Assembly (NCBI GenBank): GCA_028717445.1
Contig: JAQUNU010000009.1
Span: forward strand, 1-19,976
Source of the DNA: Candidatus Portnoyibacteriota bacterium
GTDB taxonomy: Bacteria; Patescibacteriota; Minisyncoccia; Portnoybacterales; GWB1-42-6
Length of the DNA: 19,976 nucleotides
Reading direction: 5' to 3'
Shown here: piece by piece, positions 1-5,828 of the stretch
Layout: each line of letters begins with the position of its first letter
Numbering within the stretch: the stretch's first letter is position 1
Notes under the pieces: model-generated
What the model saw: only the letters and a program-made list of their open reading frames with translations
Database searches by the model: none
Told to the model about the DNA's origin: nothing
Program-made: the position numbers and the translations under genes

Positions 1-219
1 ATCTTTTCGATTGCTCTGGTCGGTTCGCTTTTCTTCCGGTTGGTTCTTAAAAAAGCCAACTTTAGCGTTGACTGGAAAAGCATAATCGTAGGCGCGATAA
101 TCATGTGGATATTTGCCCTTATCCCGTTCGTCGGATGGATATTCAATTTTATTTTCTTCCTGGCGGCATTCGGTGAAACTTCTTATTTTCTTTATGGAGC
201 ATTTAGAACCAGGGCTTAG
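1..219 (+). CDS. C-terminal end of a membrane protein (5' truncated)
   Basis: An open frame runs from the first base to a TAG stop at 217-219, giving 72 residues of a protein that begins outside the window. It shows two hydrophobic stretches: a short one at the very start (IFSIALVGSLFF) and a long one around residues 28-60 rich in I, F, W and A, separated by a charged segment (KKANFSVDWKS). This looks like the terminal membrane hairpin of a polytopic or C-terminally anchored protein. The frame is followed about 20 bases later by a strong intrinsic terminator, which supports it as a real gene end. The family cannot be named from this fragment. Confidence 0.7.
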   Translation: MFSIALVGSLFFRLVLKKANFSVDWKSIIVGAIIMWIFALIPFVGWIFNFIFFLAAFGETSYFLYGAFRTRA

Positions 220-240
220 TTTTATCTTGAAATAATTTTT

Positions 241-276
241 ATAGAAAAACCCGTTTAGAGAAACGGGTTTTTCTAT
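241..276 (+). terminator. Intrinsic terminator after the truncated membrane gene
   Basis: A perfect 16-bp stem (241-256 with 261-276) has an AGAG tetraloop. The 3' arm contains a T5 run after the CCCG/CGGG core. The flanking A- and T-rich arms make it able to work in either direction, but it sits right after the end of the plus-strand gene. Confidence 0.9.
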
Positions 277-305
277 TTGGTTTAATTTTTTTAAAATGAT
301 AAAAT
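277..305 (+). promoter_or_regulatory. Sigma-70-type promoter for the DUF167 gene
   Basis: -35 TTGGTT at 277-282, a 17-nt spacer, and -10 TAAAAT at 300-305 preceded by TG one base upstream (297-298), an extended -10. The predicted start near 312 leaves about 12 nt before the ATG at 324. The promoter begins inside the trailing edge of the preceding terminator, a compact arrangement seen again in this window. Confidence 0.6.
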
Positions 306-323
306 GAAAAAGAGAAAAAAACT

Positions 324-545
324 ATGTTGATAAAGGTCAAAGTCAGGCCATCTTCAAAAAAGGAGCAAATCATTCAAAATTCGTCTGACTCATTTGAGAT
401 TAGCGTCCGGGAGGCGCCGATTGATGGCCAAGCAACGCAAAGAGTCAGAAAAATTTTGGCTGATTTTTTTGGCATCGTCACGAATAAGGTTCGTCTAAAA
501 AAAGGCGGGAAAAAAAGAAACAAAATTTTCGAAATAAATAATTGA
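324..545 (+). CDS. DUF167 (YggU-type) small protein
   Basis: The 73-residue product matches the DUF167/YggU fold pattern: an N-terminal strand MLIKVKVRPSSKKE, a middle segment EISVREAPIDGQATQRVRKI and a C-terminal stretch VRLKKGGKKRNKIFEI. The conserved 'V.P.S...' opening and the 'P..G.A....' motif are both present. Family members are a little longer (about 75-100 residues); this one is at the minimal end. The biochemical role of the family is not established; it is basic and small. Its ATG at 324 follows only a weak purine stretch. The gene has its own predicted promoter and is followed at 628-652 by a terminator, so it looks monocistronic. It ends in TGA, which argues against UGA recoding in this organism. 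Confidence 0.82.
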   Translation: MLIKVKVRPSSKKEQIIQNSSDSFEISVREAPIDGQATQRVRKILADFFGIVTNKVRLKKGGKKRNKIFEINN

Positions 546-627
546 AAATCTAACGCGCGTTTTCAGCTGATAAAATTTTTTGAAGAATTTAAAAGTTTGT
601 CAGTCAAGCCTCCGCGAGACGTTAATC

Positions 628-652
628 AAAACCCGAAATTTTTCGGGTTTTT
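628..652 (+). terminator. Intrinsic terminator after the DUF167 gene
   Basis: Stem AAACCCGAAA (629-638) with TTTCGGGTTT (641-650), a two-base loop and T-rich 3' side, about 85 nt downstream of the DUF167 stop. The intervening 546-627 holds nothing else I can recognise. Confidence 0.8.
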
Positions 653-719
653 AAACGCTAATGAAGACTTAATCTGGCCAGCTTATGATAGAAATGTCGA
701 ATTTTTTAATTGAAGGGAG

Positions 720-950
720 ATGAATCGGACGAAAAATTTAAACGTGCTTGATTGGATTGTTTTGATTTTGATCATAATCGGCGGCCTGAATTGGGGCCTG
801 ATCGGTTTTTTCGGATACAACCTCATTGACGCGATTTTCGGGTTGACTATAGCCAGGATTATTTACGTGTTGGTGGGATTGGCCACTATTTATCTTCTGA
901 TTATTTCTTCTAAATTGCATAAACGGGAAATAATTGCAGCAAGAGTTTAG
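720..950 (+). CDS. DUF378 small membrane protein
   Basis: The 76-residue protein starts with the DUF378 signature: LNVLDWIVLILIIIGGLNWG followed by LIGFFGYNLIDAIFG. Two membrane helices are visible, about residues 9-30 and 42-62, joined by a short segment containing the conserved 'NW.L.G.F..N....I' pattern, with a basic C-terminal tail (KLHKREIIAARV). The family is widespread in bacteria, has no known enzymatic motif, and has no assigned function. The ATG at 720 directly abuts an AGGGAG purine run (714-719), an unusually short distance for a Shine-Dalgarno. A terminator follows at 983. The overlapping minus-strand frame is a shadow. Confidence 0.88.
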   Translation: MNRTKNLNVLDWIVLILIIIGGLNWGLIGFFGYNLIDAIFGLTIARIIYVLVGLATIYLLIISSKLHKREIIAARV

Positions 951-982
951 TTTTTCAAAAGTTTGGGAAAACTATTTTAAAG

Positions 983-1023
983 AAACGGCAGCAAACGCCT
1001 AATCTTTGCTTTGCCGTTTTTTT
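983..1023 (+). terminator. Intrinsic terminator after the DUF378 gene
   Basis: Stem AAACGGCA (983-990) with TGCCGTTT (1012-1019), extended by GCAAA (991-995) with TTTGC (1005-1009) around a small bulge and a 9-nt loop, followed by a run of T to 1023. Confidence 0.85.
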
Positions 1024-1033
1024 GTGCTATAAA
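1006..1033 (+). promoter_or_regulatory. Extended -10 promoter; leaderless start for the next gene
   Basis: Extended -10 TGCTATAAA (TG at 1025-1026, hexamer 1028-1033) with a weak -35 TTGCTT at 1006-1011, 16-nt spacer. Only 8 nt separate the -10 from the ATG at 1042, so the predicted transcript begins at or within two bases of the start codon. Confidence 0.6.
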
Positions 1034-1041
1034 GATTAGGT

Positions 1042-1701
1042 ATGAAAAGCATAAAAAAATTATCCATCTTCGTAGCTTTGGCGATTTTCGTTTTATTTCC
1101 CGTTATCGTTTTAGCTCATAATCCCAGGATTGTAAAAGACGGCGAAAGCGTTACAGAAATAAAAAAACCCGAAATTTCGCAGGCTTTTTATGGTCAGCTG
1201 TCAGGCGAACCGCATTGGTTTGAATTTGAAGCTAAGGATAAGTTTGATCTTTACGTTAATATTTTGTTGCCGATGGCGGCTAAGGAAAAAGATGTTTCAG
1301 TTGAAATTTATCGGCAAGAATGGCTGATTGGTTGGCTGGACGCTGATAATATGAAATGGAAGGAATTCCACGAATTATTCGCCGGCGATGACTATTGGCA
1401 AGGCGAATCTTATGATAGGACCGAAACGCCGGATGTTTACCGGTTGAAAGTTTATAGTAAAAAAAACACGGAAAAATATGTTTTGGTCGTTGGCTCGGAT
1501 GAATCTTTTTCCTTATCTGAATTCGGAAAAACAATTTTGATCTTGCCGCAACTTAAGCGTGATTTTTTCGGCGTCTCGCCCTGGAGCGCCTATTTTAACT
1601 ATGTCGGACTGCTTGTTCTGGCCGTTATCATTGCGCTGGTCGCGTTGATATTTTTAGGGTTTAAATTAATGAGGAAATTCCAAAACAAGAACAACCAATA
1701 A
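1042..1701 (+). CDS. Secreted/membrane-anchored protein of unknown function (signal peptide + C-terminal TM)
   Basis: The 219-residue product has a clear signal peptide: basic MKSIKK, a hydrophobic core through about residue 24, and a likely cleavage after VLA (A25) before HNPRIV. An ectodomain of about 155 residues follows, with alternating hydrophobic/charged strands (for example FEFEAKDKFDLYVNILLP) suggesting a beta-sandwich. A single TM helix at about 186-207 and a basic tail (KLMRKFQNKNN) anchor it with the ectodomain outside. The ectodomain has many aromatic and acidic residues and no cysteines. I do not recognise a named family; the layout resembles small exported carbohydrate- or ligand-binding domains, which is inference only. 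The gene starts leaderless and may be read on into the 43-aa gene at 1746. Confidence 0.75.
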   Translation: MKSIKKLSIFVALAIFVLFPVIVLAHNPRIVKDGESVTEIKKPEISQAFYGQLSGEPHWFEFEAKDKFDLYVNILLPMAAKEKDVSVEIYRQEWLIGWLDADNMKWKEFHELFAGDDYWQGESYDRTETPDVYRLKVYSKKNTEKYVLVVGSDESFSLSEFGKTILILPQLKRDFFGVSPWSAYFNYVGLLVLAVIIALVALIFLGFKLMRKFQNKNNQ

Positions 1702-1745
1702 GAGTTCATTGTTTTTATCAAATAAATTCGGAGGAGGAAACAGAT

Positions 1746-1877
1746 ATGTGGAATTGGGATTGGATTCTTTTAAATGGGAATGTGGTCGTCGGAATTCCTT
1801 TGGGAATAATCCTTATCTATCTGTTCTTCGGAGGAAAAAATAAGGGTGTAGCGGTTTTAGGAAATCGGAACCGCTAA
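1746..1877 (+). CDS. 43-aa membrane microprotein with strong Shine-Dalgarno
   Basis: An ATG at 1746 opens a 43-codon frame ending in TAA at 1875-1877. GGAGGAGG at 1730-1737, 8 nt before the ATG, is the strongest ribosome binding site in the window. The peptide begins MWNWDW, has one hydrophobic segment (about residues 13-28, VVVGIPLGIILIYLFF), then a short Gly/Lys/Arg tail (GGKNKGVAVLGNRNR). That is the layout of a single-pass microprotein with a positive cytoplasmic tail. It lies 44 nt after the exported protein at 1042-1701 with no terminator between, so the two may be co-expressed and interact. The last codons overlap an inverted repeat (1849-1876). No family is recognised; the case rests on the ribosome site and the membrane segment. 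Confidence 0.65.
   Translation: MWNWDWILLNGNVVVGIPLGIILIYLFFGGKNKGVAVLGNRNR
1849..1876 (+). repeat. Hairpin overlapping the stop of the microprotein gene
   Basis: TAGCGGTT (1849-1856) is perfectly complementary to AACCGCTA (1869-1876), extendable by two G-U pairs, with a loop of about 8 nt. It covers the last codons and stop of the 43-aa frame and precedes the terminator at 1889. It may stabilise the 3' end of the message. Confidence 0.5.
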
Positions 1878-1888
1878 AGTCGTTGGAT

Positions 1889-1917
1889 AAAGGGCGCCTG
1901 GATTAAGTCGCCCTTTT
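1889..1917 (+). terminator. Intrinsic terminator after the microprotein gene
   Basis: Stem AAAGGGCG (1889-1896) with CGCCCTTT (1909-1916), a 12-nt loop and a T4 tail. Confidence 0.8.
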
Positions 1918-1944
1918 CTGTTGATTTCTTTTGCGAGTTTTTGT

Positions 1945-1953
1945 TGTTATAAT
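1945..1953 (+). promoter_or_regulatory. Extended -10 promoter element
   Basis: TGTTATAAT: consensus -10 TATAAT at 1948-1953 with TG at 1945-1946. No good -35 at 16-18 nt (TTGCGA at 1931 is only 11 nt away), as expected for an extended -10 promoter. The start near 1960 would give a leader of about 50 nt before the ATG at 2010. Confidence 0.6.
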
Positions 1954-2009
1954 AAAGCCATAATTATTTGCCGGAGCTTCGCTTAGGCGGCGCTCTTTGG
2001 CGCAAAACT

Positions 2010-2975
2010 ATGAAAAAATTATTTATTTTGATCTTTATCTTGGCGGTTCTATCCGGAGGCGCATATTACGCTCAAAAAAATGATTGGTTGGCTAAAATAA
2101 AAAATAAAGAATTCTTCAATGAAAAAAATTCAAAAAATAATTTTAAAATATGGCAGAACGAAGCCTATGGCTTCGAGCTTAGTTATCCGTCTGGCTATGA
2201 ATTTAGCGAGAGCAAAGATGGCTACGAGGTCGGTGAATTCTTTTTAGGCAAAGGGATTTATCTGGGCCGCATTAATTTGCCGGAAAATTCATATCCGGGC
2301 TCTAATTTTTTTAGCGGATTTTTGAATTTTTCAGCTTCCGCGACGGAAACGCCAGATTCTTGTCGTCGGGCGAATCAGGAAGGCAGTGAGCAAATAATTG
2401 AATTGGCTGATTCAAAACTGATTAACGGCGTCAAATTTTGGCGGGGGAAAGCCATCGGCGCGGCGGCTGGAACTTTGGCCGAAAGCATCATCTGGCATGG
2501 TTTTTACGACGGCGTTTGTTATGAGGTTACATTCAATACTTTTGAGGGGAATATCGGCAATTATCCAGAAGGGACAGTTGTTCAATTTGATAAGAATGAC
2601 GCGCAGACCAAAATTGAATCGGTTTTGGAAACTATGCATTTTAAAGAAGGGCCGGTGAATTTTTTGGCAAAATATCTGGAGGCCTATAAAAATATCGCCG
2701 AGAAAAAAAACTTTCAGGAAGTAAAGAATTTTTTAAGGTCAGACGAGATCGGCCGCATGGCCAAGGAAAACACTTCCCTAGAAACGAATTACACGGCCTT
2801 TGATAATTTCGAGGTTGTCTCAGTGAAAAAGCAGGACGATCATTTTTTAGCCGAAATGGAGCTTTATAGAAATGGCAAAGCGTTGAAAAAGCCGGGGGAA
2901 AACGCCGCTATCAGCGTCAAGATCTTCAGAGAGGACGGAAGCTATAAGACGTCAGATTGGTATTTTGTTCAATAA
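2010..2975 (+). CDS. Membrane-anchored extracytoplasmic protein, PsbP-like N-terminal domain
   Basis: From the ATG at 2010 the product is 321 residues and opens with a signal anchor (MKKLFILIFILAVLSGGAYY), the natural start. The frame stays open further upstream to a TTG at 1968, but that would put charged residues before the anchor. After a Lys/Asn-rich linker comes a domain starting WQNEAYGFELSYPSGYEF, the 'YGFEL.YP' opening typical of PsbP-like/extracytoplasmic domains, which runs to about residue 215 (IESVLETMHF). A second, smaller domain (about 225-321, beginning FLAKYLEAYKNIAEKKN) resembles a cystatin/NTF2-like lipoprotein tail and ends in DWYFVQ. Function is unknown. The next gene is an ECF sigma factor 58 nt downstream; only a weak AT hairpin separates them, so co-transcription is possible. 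Confidence 0.7.
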   Translation: MKKLFILIFILAVLSGGAYYAQKNDWLAKIKNKEFFNEKNSKNNFKIWQNEAYGFELSYPSGYEFSESKDGYEVGEFFLGKGIYLGRINLPENSYPGSNFFSGFLNFSASATETPDSCRRANQEGSEQIIELADSKLINGVKFWRGKAIGAAAGTLAESIIWHGFYDGVCYEVTFNTFEGNIGNYPEGTVVQFDKNDAQTKIESVLETMHFKEGPVNFLAKYLEAYKNIAEKKNFQEVKNFLRSDEIGRMAKENTSLETNYTAFDNFEVVSVKKQDDHFLAEMELYRNGKALKKPGENAAISVKIFREDGSYKTSDWYFVQ

Positions 2976-2990
2976 AAAGTTACTTTTTAT
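2972..2990 (+). terminator. Weak AT-only hairpin between the exported protein and sigma gene
   Basis: ATAAAAAG (2972-2979) pairs with CTTTTTAT (2983-2990) around TTA. It has one G-C pair and no clean T-tract after it, so at most a partial terminator. Confidence 0.25.
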
Positions 2991-3033
2991 GAGCCTTTTC
3001 GTTCTTCTTTTATAGAAGACAGACAAGAAAAGC

Positions 3034-3603
3034 ATGGAAAAAATCGAGGAAAAGAAGATAATTGAAAATTGCTTGGCCGGAAATCTGGAGGAGTTCGGTA
3101 AGCTTTACGACCTTTATGCTGAGCGCATTTATCGCTTTATTTATTTTAAAACTCACCATCGGGAAACGGCCCAGGATCTGGCCAGTCAGACATTTTTCAA
3201 AGCGCTGGAAAACATAAGGAATTTCGATCCGGCCAAAGGCCTCTTTTCTTCCTGGCTTTACCGCATTGCCGCCAATTCCGTGATTGATCACTGGCGGAAG
3301 CAGAAAAAGAATCTTAATATCGATGATATTTGGGATTTGAGAGGGAAGGGAAGCATCGCGCAAGACGCTGAAAACAAAGATCACTTGGAACGCGTCAGGC
3401 AATACCTTGAGAAATTTAGTCCCGAGCAAAGGCAAGTTGTCATAATGCGGGTTTGGGACGAGCTTTCATATCGAGAAATTGCGGAAATCCTGGGAAAAAG
3501 CGAAGCCAGCTGCAAGATGATGTTCTCCCGGGCCCTTTCTCGGCTGAGAAAAGAAGAAATTTTAGCCATTTTGATTTTACTATTTTCTTTTAAGATAATT
3601 TAA
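3034..3603 (+). CDS. ECF-type sigma-70 family RNA polymerase sigma factor
   Basis: The 189-residue protein has the two-domain layout of an extracytoplasmic-function sigma factor. Region 2 (about 20-90) includes FGKLYDLYAERIYRFIYFK, the DLASQTFFKALENI core-binding helix and FSSWLYRIAANSVIDHWRKQ (-10 recognition). A short acidic linker follows, then region 4 (about 118-172) with the helix-turn-helix ELSYREIAEILGKSEASCKM and SRALSRLR. It directs core RNA polymerase to a dedicated promoter set. The C-terminus adds a hydrophobic run (ILAILILLFSF, about 177-187) not needed for region 4, which might hold the protein at the membrane. The adjacent gene encodes a single-TM protein with a cytoplasmic N-terminus, the usual sigma/anti-sigma pairing. 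No classic ECF auto-promoter (GGAAC/GTC) is evident upstream. Confidence 0.9.
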   Translation: MEKIEEKKIIENCLAGNLEEFGKLYDLYAERIYRFIYFKTHHRETAQDLASQTFFKALENIRNFDPAKGLFSSWLYRIAANSVIDHWRKQKKNLNIDDIWDLRGKGSIAQDAENKDHLERVRQYLEKFSPEQRQVVIMRVWDELSYREIAEILGKSEASCKMMFSRALSRLRKEEILAILILLFSFKII

Positions 3604-3606
3604 TTT

Positions 3607-3690
3607 CTTGAGCCGGGCGAGGAATCTCCGATTTGTTTCCTCGAGCAGAAAGGAGATTCCTTACCCGACTCAAGATTAATTTCGAGGGAA
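3607..3690 (+). promoter_or_regulatory. Long intercistronic hairpin with predicted loop-Shine-Dalgarno pseudoknot
   Basis: Arms 3607-3629 and 3652-3674 form 23 paired positions: 20 Watson-Crick, one G-U, two mismatches. No T-tract follows, so it is not an ordinary terminator. The 22-nt loop contains TTTCCTCGA (3636-3644), which can pair over nine positions (one G-U) with TCGAGGGAA (3682-3690), the segment holding the GAGGG Shine-Dalgarno of the gene starting at 3694. An alternative short hairpin (CGAGGAA 3618-3624 with TTCCTCG 3637-3643) competes with both. The layout suggests control of translation of the downstream gene relative to the sigma factor. Confidence 0.6.
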
Positions 3691-3693
3691 AAA

Positions 3694-5229
3694 ATGAAAA
3701 TAAACGAGCAACAAATGCAGATTATTCTTGAAGATCTTTACTCTGTCGAACCAGGCTTAAGGAAGCACGAGGAGGAATTAAAGAAAATACTTTTTGAGAT
3801 CGTTCAGCTTAGGCCAGAGGCTAATTTCGATGAAAATTATCGTCTCCAATTACGCCGACAACTGATGGTTCGGGTTTCCGAGATGCAAAGAAGGAGGGCC
3901 AGCAAACCGGTTTGGGAAAATATTTTTACTGGCCGGACTCCCTGGATAATGGCGGGAGCCCTGGCTGCGGTTATTTTAATTATCTCCGGCGGATTTTTGG
4001 TTCAGAAAAAAGGATTGGTTTCTTTAAATCTGAAACAAGAGCCGCTTGCGCAAAAATTTGAAAAGATTTCTCTAGGGGATAATGCTTTCGGATCATTGGT
4101 TGTTGGTCAATCCGCCCAAGGAACGCTTGGCCGCGGTGGCGGCGGCGGAAACGGCAGCGAAGCTTACGGTCTGGGCGGCGGAGGAAGCGCCAGTGTTCCA
4201 GTAGCTGGTGATGCCAAAATGATCGCGCCTTTTTATGGTTACAAATATGTCTACAAGGGAGATCCGCTTGAATTAAAAGACGATTCGGTCGAAGTTTTGC
4301 GCCGGATGGGTTTTGATGTCGCGGCTTCCGGCTTGGGCAAACTGCTTAGTACTTTTGGTATGGGTATGGTTAATCTTGCGAGCTTCGGATCGCTTAACGT
4401 TCAAACTATCAATTTTGTCAGCGAAGGCAGTTTTGGGTATATGATCTCGGCCAATCCTCAAGAAGGATCTGTTTATATCTCGCAAAATTATCTGACTTGG
4501 CCTCAGCCGTTCGCGGATTGTCGCGACAGCGCCTGTTATGAGCAAAAGCGCCTGAGAATTTCCGACGTTTTGCCTGATGAAGAAGTTTTGAAAATTGCCG
4601 ATGAATTTGTAAAAGCGCACGGCCTCAATCTTTCTTTTTACGGGCCGCCAGAAATTATGAATGAATGGCGCTTGAATTATGAAAAAACCGAAGACAAATC
4701 TCAATTTTATATTCCTGAAGTAGTAACCGCGCTTTATCCTTTGATGTTGAACGGCAAGTACGTTTATGACGAAGGCGGAAATAAAACCGGCATGTCTGTT
4801 AGCGTTAATCTGCGGGAAAAAAGAGCCGATGGCATCGGCAATATCACTTCGCAAAAATACGAGGCTTCAAATTATGCGGCCGAAACCGACGTTTCCAGAA
4901 TTTTGAAATTAGCCGAGCACGGCGGTTATTGGGGTTTGTATTATCCGGAAAGCGCCAATATAATGGAGATTGAGATTGGGGCGCCCACTGTCGGCCATGT
5001 CTTAATGTCTCGCTCCAAGGACGGAAAAAACAGTTTTCTGCTTGTTCCTTCGCTTATTTTCCCAGTCATCGGCCAGCCGAATCCAAATTATTATACCGCC
5101 CAAAACATAGTGGTGCCATTGGCTAAAGAATTAATCGAGGAAAGACGAGATTTCTGGATTATGCCAAGCCCGGCCGTTGACGCGCCGGCCGCGGCCGAGG
5201 GAATAAGTACGGCTGAAATAAAAAATTAA
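3694..5229 (+). CDS. Single-TM protein with anti-sigma-like topology, partner of the ECF sigma factor
   Basis: The 511-residue product has a cytoplasmic N-terminal part (about 1-80) rich in charged helices (EEELKKILFEIVQLRPEA; YRLQLRRQLMVRVSEMQRRR), one TM helix at about 84-104 (IMAGALAAVILIISGGFLV), a Gly-rich flexible linker (about 146-166) and a large extracytoplasmic domain of about 330 residues to the end. The ectodomain has two cysteines close together (DCRDSACYEQ) that could form a disulfide. No named anti-sigma signature such as the zinc HxxxCxxC is present, so the role is inferred from order and topology: sigma gene upstream, N-terminus inside, sensor-like domain outside. GAGGG at 3684-3688 with 5-nt spacing is the ribosome site. 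The stop overlaps the recO start by one base (TAATG), implying translational coupling. Confidence 0.65.
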   Translation: MKINEQQMQIILEDLYSVEPGLRKHEEELKKILFEIVQLRPEANFDENYRLQLRRQLMVRVSEMQRRRASKPVWENIFTGRTPWIMAGALAAVILIISGGFLVQKKGLVSLNLKQEPLAQKFEKISLGDNAFGSLVVGQSAQGTLGRGGGGGNGSEAYGLGGGGSASVPVAGDAKMIAPFYGYKYVYKGDPLELKDDSVEVLRRMGFDVAASGLGKLLSTFGMGMVNLASFGSLNVQTINFVSEGSFGYMISANPQEGSVYISQNYLTWPQPFADCRDSACYEQKRLRISDVLPDEEVLKIADEFVKAHGLNLSFYGPPEIMNEWRLNYEKTEDKSQFYIPEVVTALYPLMLNGKYVYDEGGNKTGMSVSVNLREKRADGIGNITSQKYEASNYAAETDVSRILKLAEHGGYWGLYYPESANIMEIEIGAPTVGHVLMSRSKDGKNSFLLVPSLIFPVIGQPNPNYYTAQNIVVPLAKELIEERRDFWIMPSPAVDAPAAAEGISTAEIKN

Positions 5230-5828
5230 TGGAACCGCCTGTTGTTAAAACCCGGGGCATTATATTGAAAAAAGCCGAGCTGTCTGATTCAGTTCGGCTT
5301 TTGACGGTCTACACCGAAAAAATGGGCAAGATTCTGGTTCGCGCCAAAGGAGTGGGGAAGCGCGACTCGAAATTAAAGGGCATGATCGAGCCGTTTAATG
5401 TTTACGAATTTTTATTGGCCAAAAGCAAAAATATCGCCGTTTTGGCCAATGTTTATCCGGAAAAAGAATTTATTTATCTGCGAAACCATTTGGAGAGTTT
5501 GTCTTTGGCGATCTATTTTTGCGATTTGATTGATAAATTAGTTTTTGCGCCGGAAAGAGACGTAAAAATTTGGACATTGTTATCCCGCGCGATGGAATTT
5601 TTAAATAAACCATTTAATTTTGAAAAAGAGCCGCACGCTTTGCTGCTAAATAATGCCGGCGCATGCATAAAAACAGCCTTTGAGGAAAAGCTGTTGGAAT
5701 TCTTGGGTCAAGCGACGTTTAAAATTGGGGATAAAAAAAAGCAGGAAGAAAAAAATCTCTATTTAAATTCTTTAGCGGGAGAGGAAATAAGATCGTTCGG
5801 ATTCCTGGAGGCAATTTCAAAATTTTAG
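5229..5828 (+). CDS. recO: DNA repair protein RecO (short form)
   Basis: The 199-residue protein matches RecO: the OB-fold N-terminus opens with KTRGIILKKAELSDSVRLLT and VYTEKMGKILVRAKGVGKRD, followed by MIEPFNVYEFLLAKSKNIAV, and a helical C-terminal part (YLRNHLESLSLAIYFCDLID). RecO binds single-stranded DNA and SSB and helps load RecA with RecR. Typical members have about 240-255 residues; this one is shorter and lacks the C-terminal zinc cysteines, the form seen in streamlined genomes. Translation is probably coupled to the upstream gene (one-base overlap). Its 3' end overlaps the convergent proS gene by 4 bp with no terminator between them. Confidence 0.85.
   Translation: MEPPVVKTRGIILKKAELSDSVRLLTVYTEKMGKILVRAKGVGKRDSKLKGMIEPFNVYEFLLAKSKNIAVLANVYPEKEFIYLRNHLESLSLAIYFCDLIDKLVFAPERDVKIWTLLSRAMEFLNKPFNFEKEPHALLLNNAGACIKTAFEEKLLEFLGQATFKIGDKKKQEEKNLYLNSLAGEEIRSFGFLEAISKF

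Noticed and set aside
543..545. UGA recoded as glycine (as in Gracilibacteria/SR1)
   Set aside because: TGA ends the DUF167 gene at the expected length, and no conserved gene in the window has an internal TGA.
4273..4854. 193-codon minus-strand frame
   Set aside because: Lies wholly inside the anti-sigma-like gene on the opposite strand, without ribosome site or recognisable domain.
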